Positions 5,349 to 5,583 of a stretch of 5,583 nt of DNA are shown piece by piece. Source of the stretch: Nitrospirota bacterium (lineage in GTDB: Bacteria; Nitrospirota; Thermodesulfovibrionia; Thermodesulfovibrionales; JdFR-86). A program made the translations under genes and the position numbers. Under the pieces are notes generated by a model that made no database searches, was not told where the DNA came from, and was given only the letters and a program-made list of their open reading frames with translations. Location of the stretch: contig DAOUWH010000125.1 of assembly GCA_030667205.1 (NCBI GenBank), forward strand, positions 1 to 5,583, given 5' to 3'. Numbering within the stretch: the first letter of the stretch is position 1; each line of letters begins with the position of its first letter.

Positions 5349-5583
5349 ATGGACTTAAAAGGCATAAATGTCCTCCTTGATGGGTATAACCTGGAACTCA
5401 AACATGGCACGGGTATTAAAACTTACGGCCTGACCCTAATAGAGACATTAAAACTTCTTGGAGCAGGTGTAGATGTTTTATTCAGCCACAGCACTAGTGG
5501 TAATCCAATCCTTGCTGAGGTTTTATTTTTTGCGTCTATGCACAAAGACAGCCGTGGAAAGCTCAGCCTTATAAAGAATATGG
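5349..5583 (+). CDS. Glycosyltransferase, N-terminal part (runs off window end)
   Basis: Seventy-eight codons are visible from ATG 5349, with no stop before the window ends. The start reads GINVLLDGYNLELKHGTG, then IKTYGLTLIETLKLLGAGVDVLFS. This is the first beta strand, glycine-rich GTGIxTY loop and first helix of GT-B fold glycosyltransferases, especially family GT4 (often GTGIGxY). Such enzymes transfer sugars from nucleotide-sugar donors to a growing lipid-linked glycan on the cytoplasmic face. An in-frame TAA at 5328-5330 and no intervening start codon make 5349 the likely start. Its ribosome binding site is weak (GAGG 12 bases away), so translation may depend on the small ORF before it. 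Its location after the Wzm/Wzt pair supports a role in assembling the exported polysaccharide. The donor and linkage cannot be inferred. Confidence 0.72.
   Translation, partial: MDLKGINVLLDGYNLELKHGTGIKTYGLTLIETLKLLGAGVDVLFSHSTSGNPILAEVLFFASMHKDSRGKLSLIKNM

Overview
The window looks like chromosomal DNA from an environmental, probably Gram-negative bacterium. Ile ATA and Arg AGG/AGA codons are frequent in otherwise fairly GC-rich genes, and the gene families (a GspE/PilB-type N-terminal domain on an AAA+ ATPase, GGDEF, Wzm/Wzt export) suggest Nitrospirota or a deltaproteobacterium-like lineage. That placement is an impression, not a measurement. I see no rRNA, tRNA, CRISPR array or insertion sequence.

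Layout. Positions 2-343 (+) are the 3' end of an unrecognised gene. A perfect 7-bp hairpin (351-375) separates it from a 468-residue AAA+ ATPase (389-1795, +). The ATPase begins with what looks like a MshEN-type (c-di-GMP-binding family) domain, followed by a winged-helix-like segment. Facing it on the minus strand is a short remnant of a GGDEF diguanylate cyclase (1777-1995), ending with the family's characteristic C-terminal motif but with no start and no catalytic part. Next on the minus strand is a two-gene operon: a type I phosphoribosyltransferase (2697-3353) and an alpha/beta hydrolase of the dienelactone-hydrolase type (2033-2707), overlapping by 11 bases. These two activities occur fused in other bacteria.

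A 385-base divergent intergenic region (3354-3738) is rich in symmetry. It has a palindrome, an imperfect dyad around a plausible sigma-70 promoter, a possible 22-codon leader ORF, and a 5' leader whose segments can pair in mutually exclusive ways near the ribosome binding site. It precedes a plus-strand polysaccharide export operon: a Wzm-type permease (3739-4500), a Wzt-type ATPase without the C-terminal glycan-binding domain (4497-5276, ATGA overlap), a possible 17-codon coupling ORF (5294-5347), and the start of a glycosyltransferase (5349 to the window end).

How they work together. Permease and ATPase should form an inner-membrane ABC exporter for a lipid-linked polysaccharide (O-antigen, capsule or similar), and the glycosyltransferase should help build its cargo. 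The MshEN-like ATPase beside a broken GGDEF gene hints at a past or present c-di-GMP link. Most of the content belongs to known families. The less explained items are the ATPase architecture and the structured leader of the export operon.
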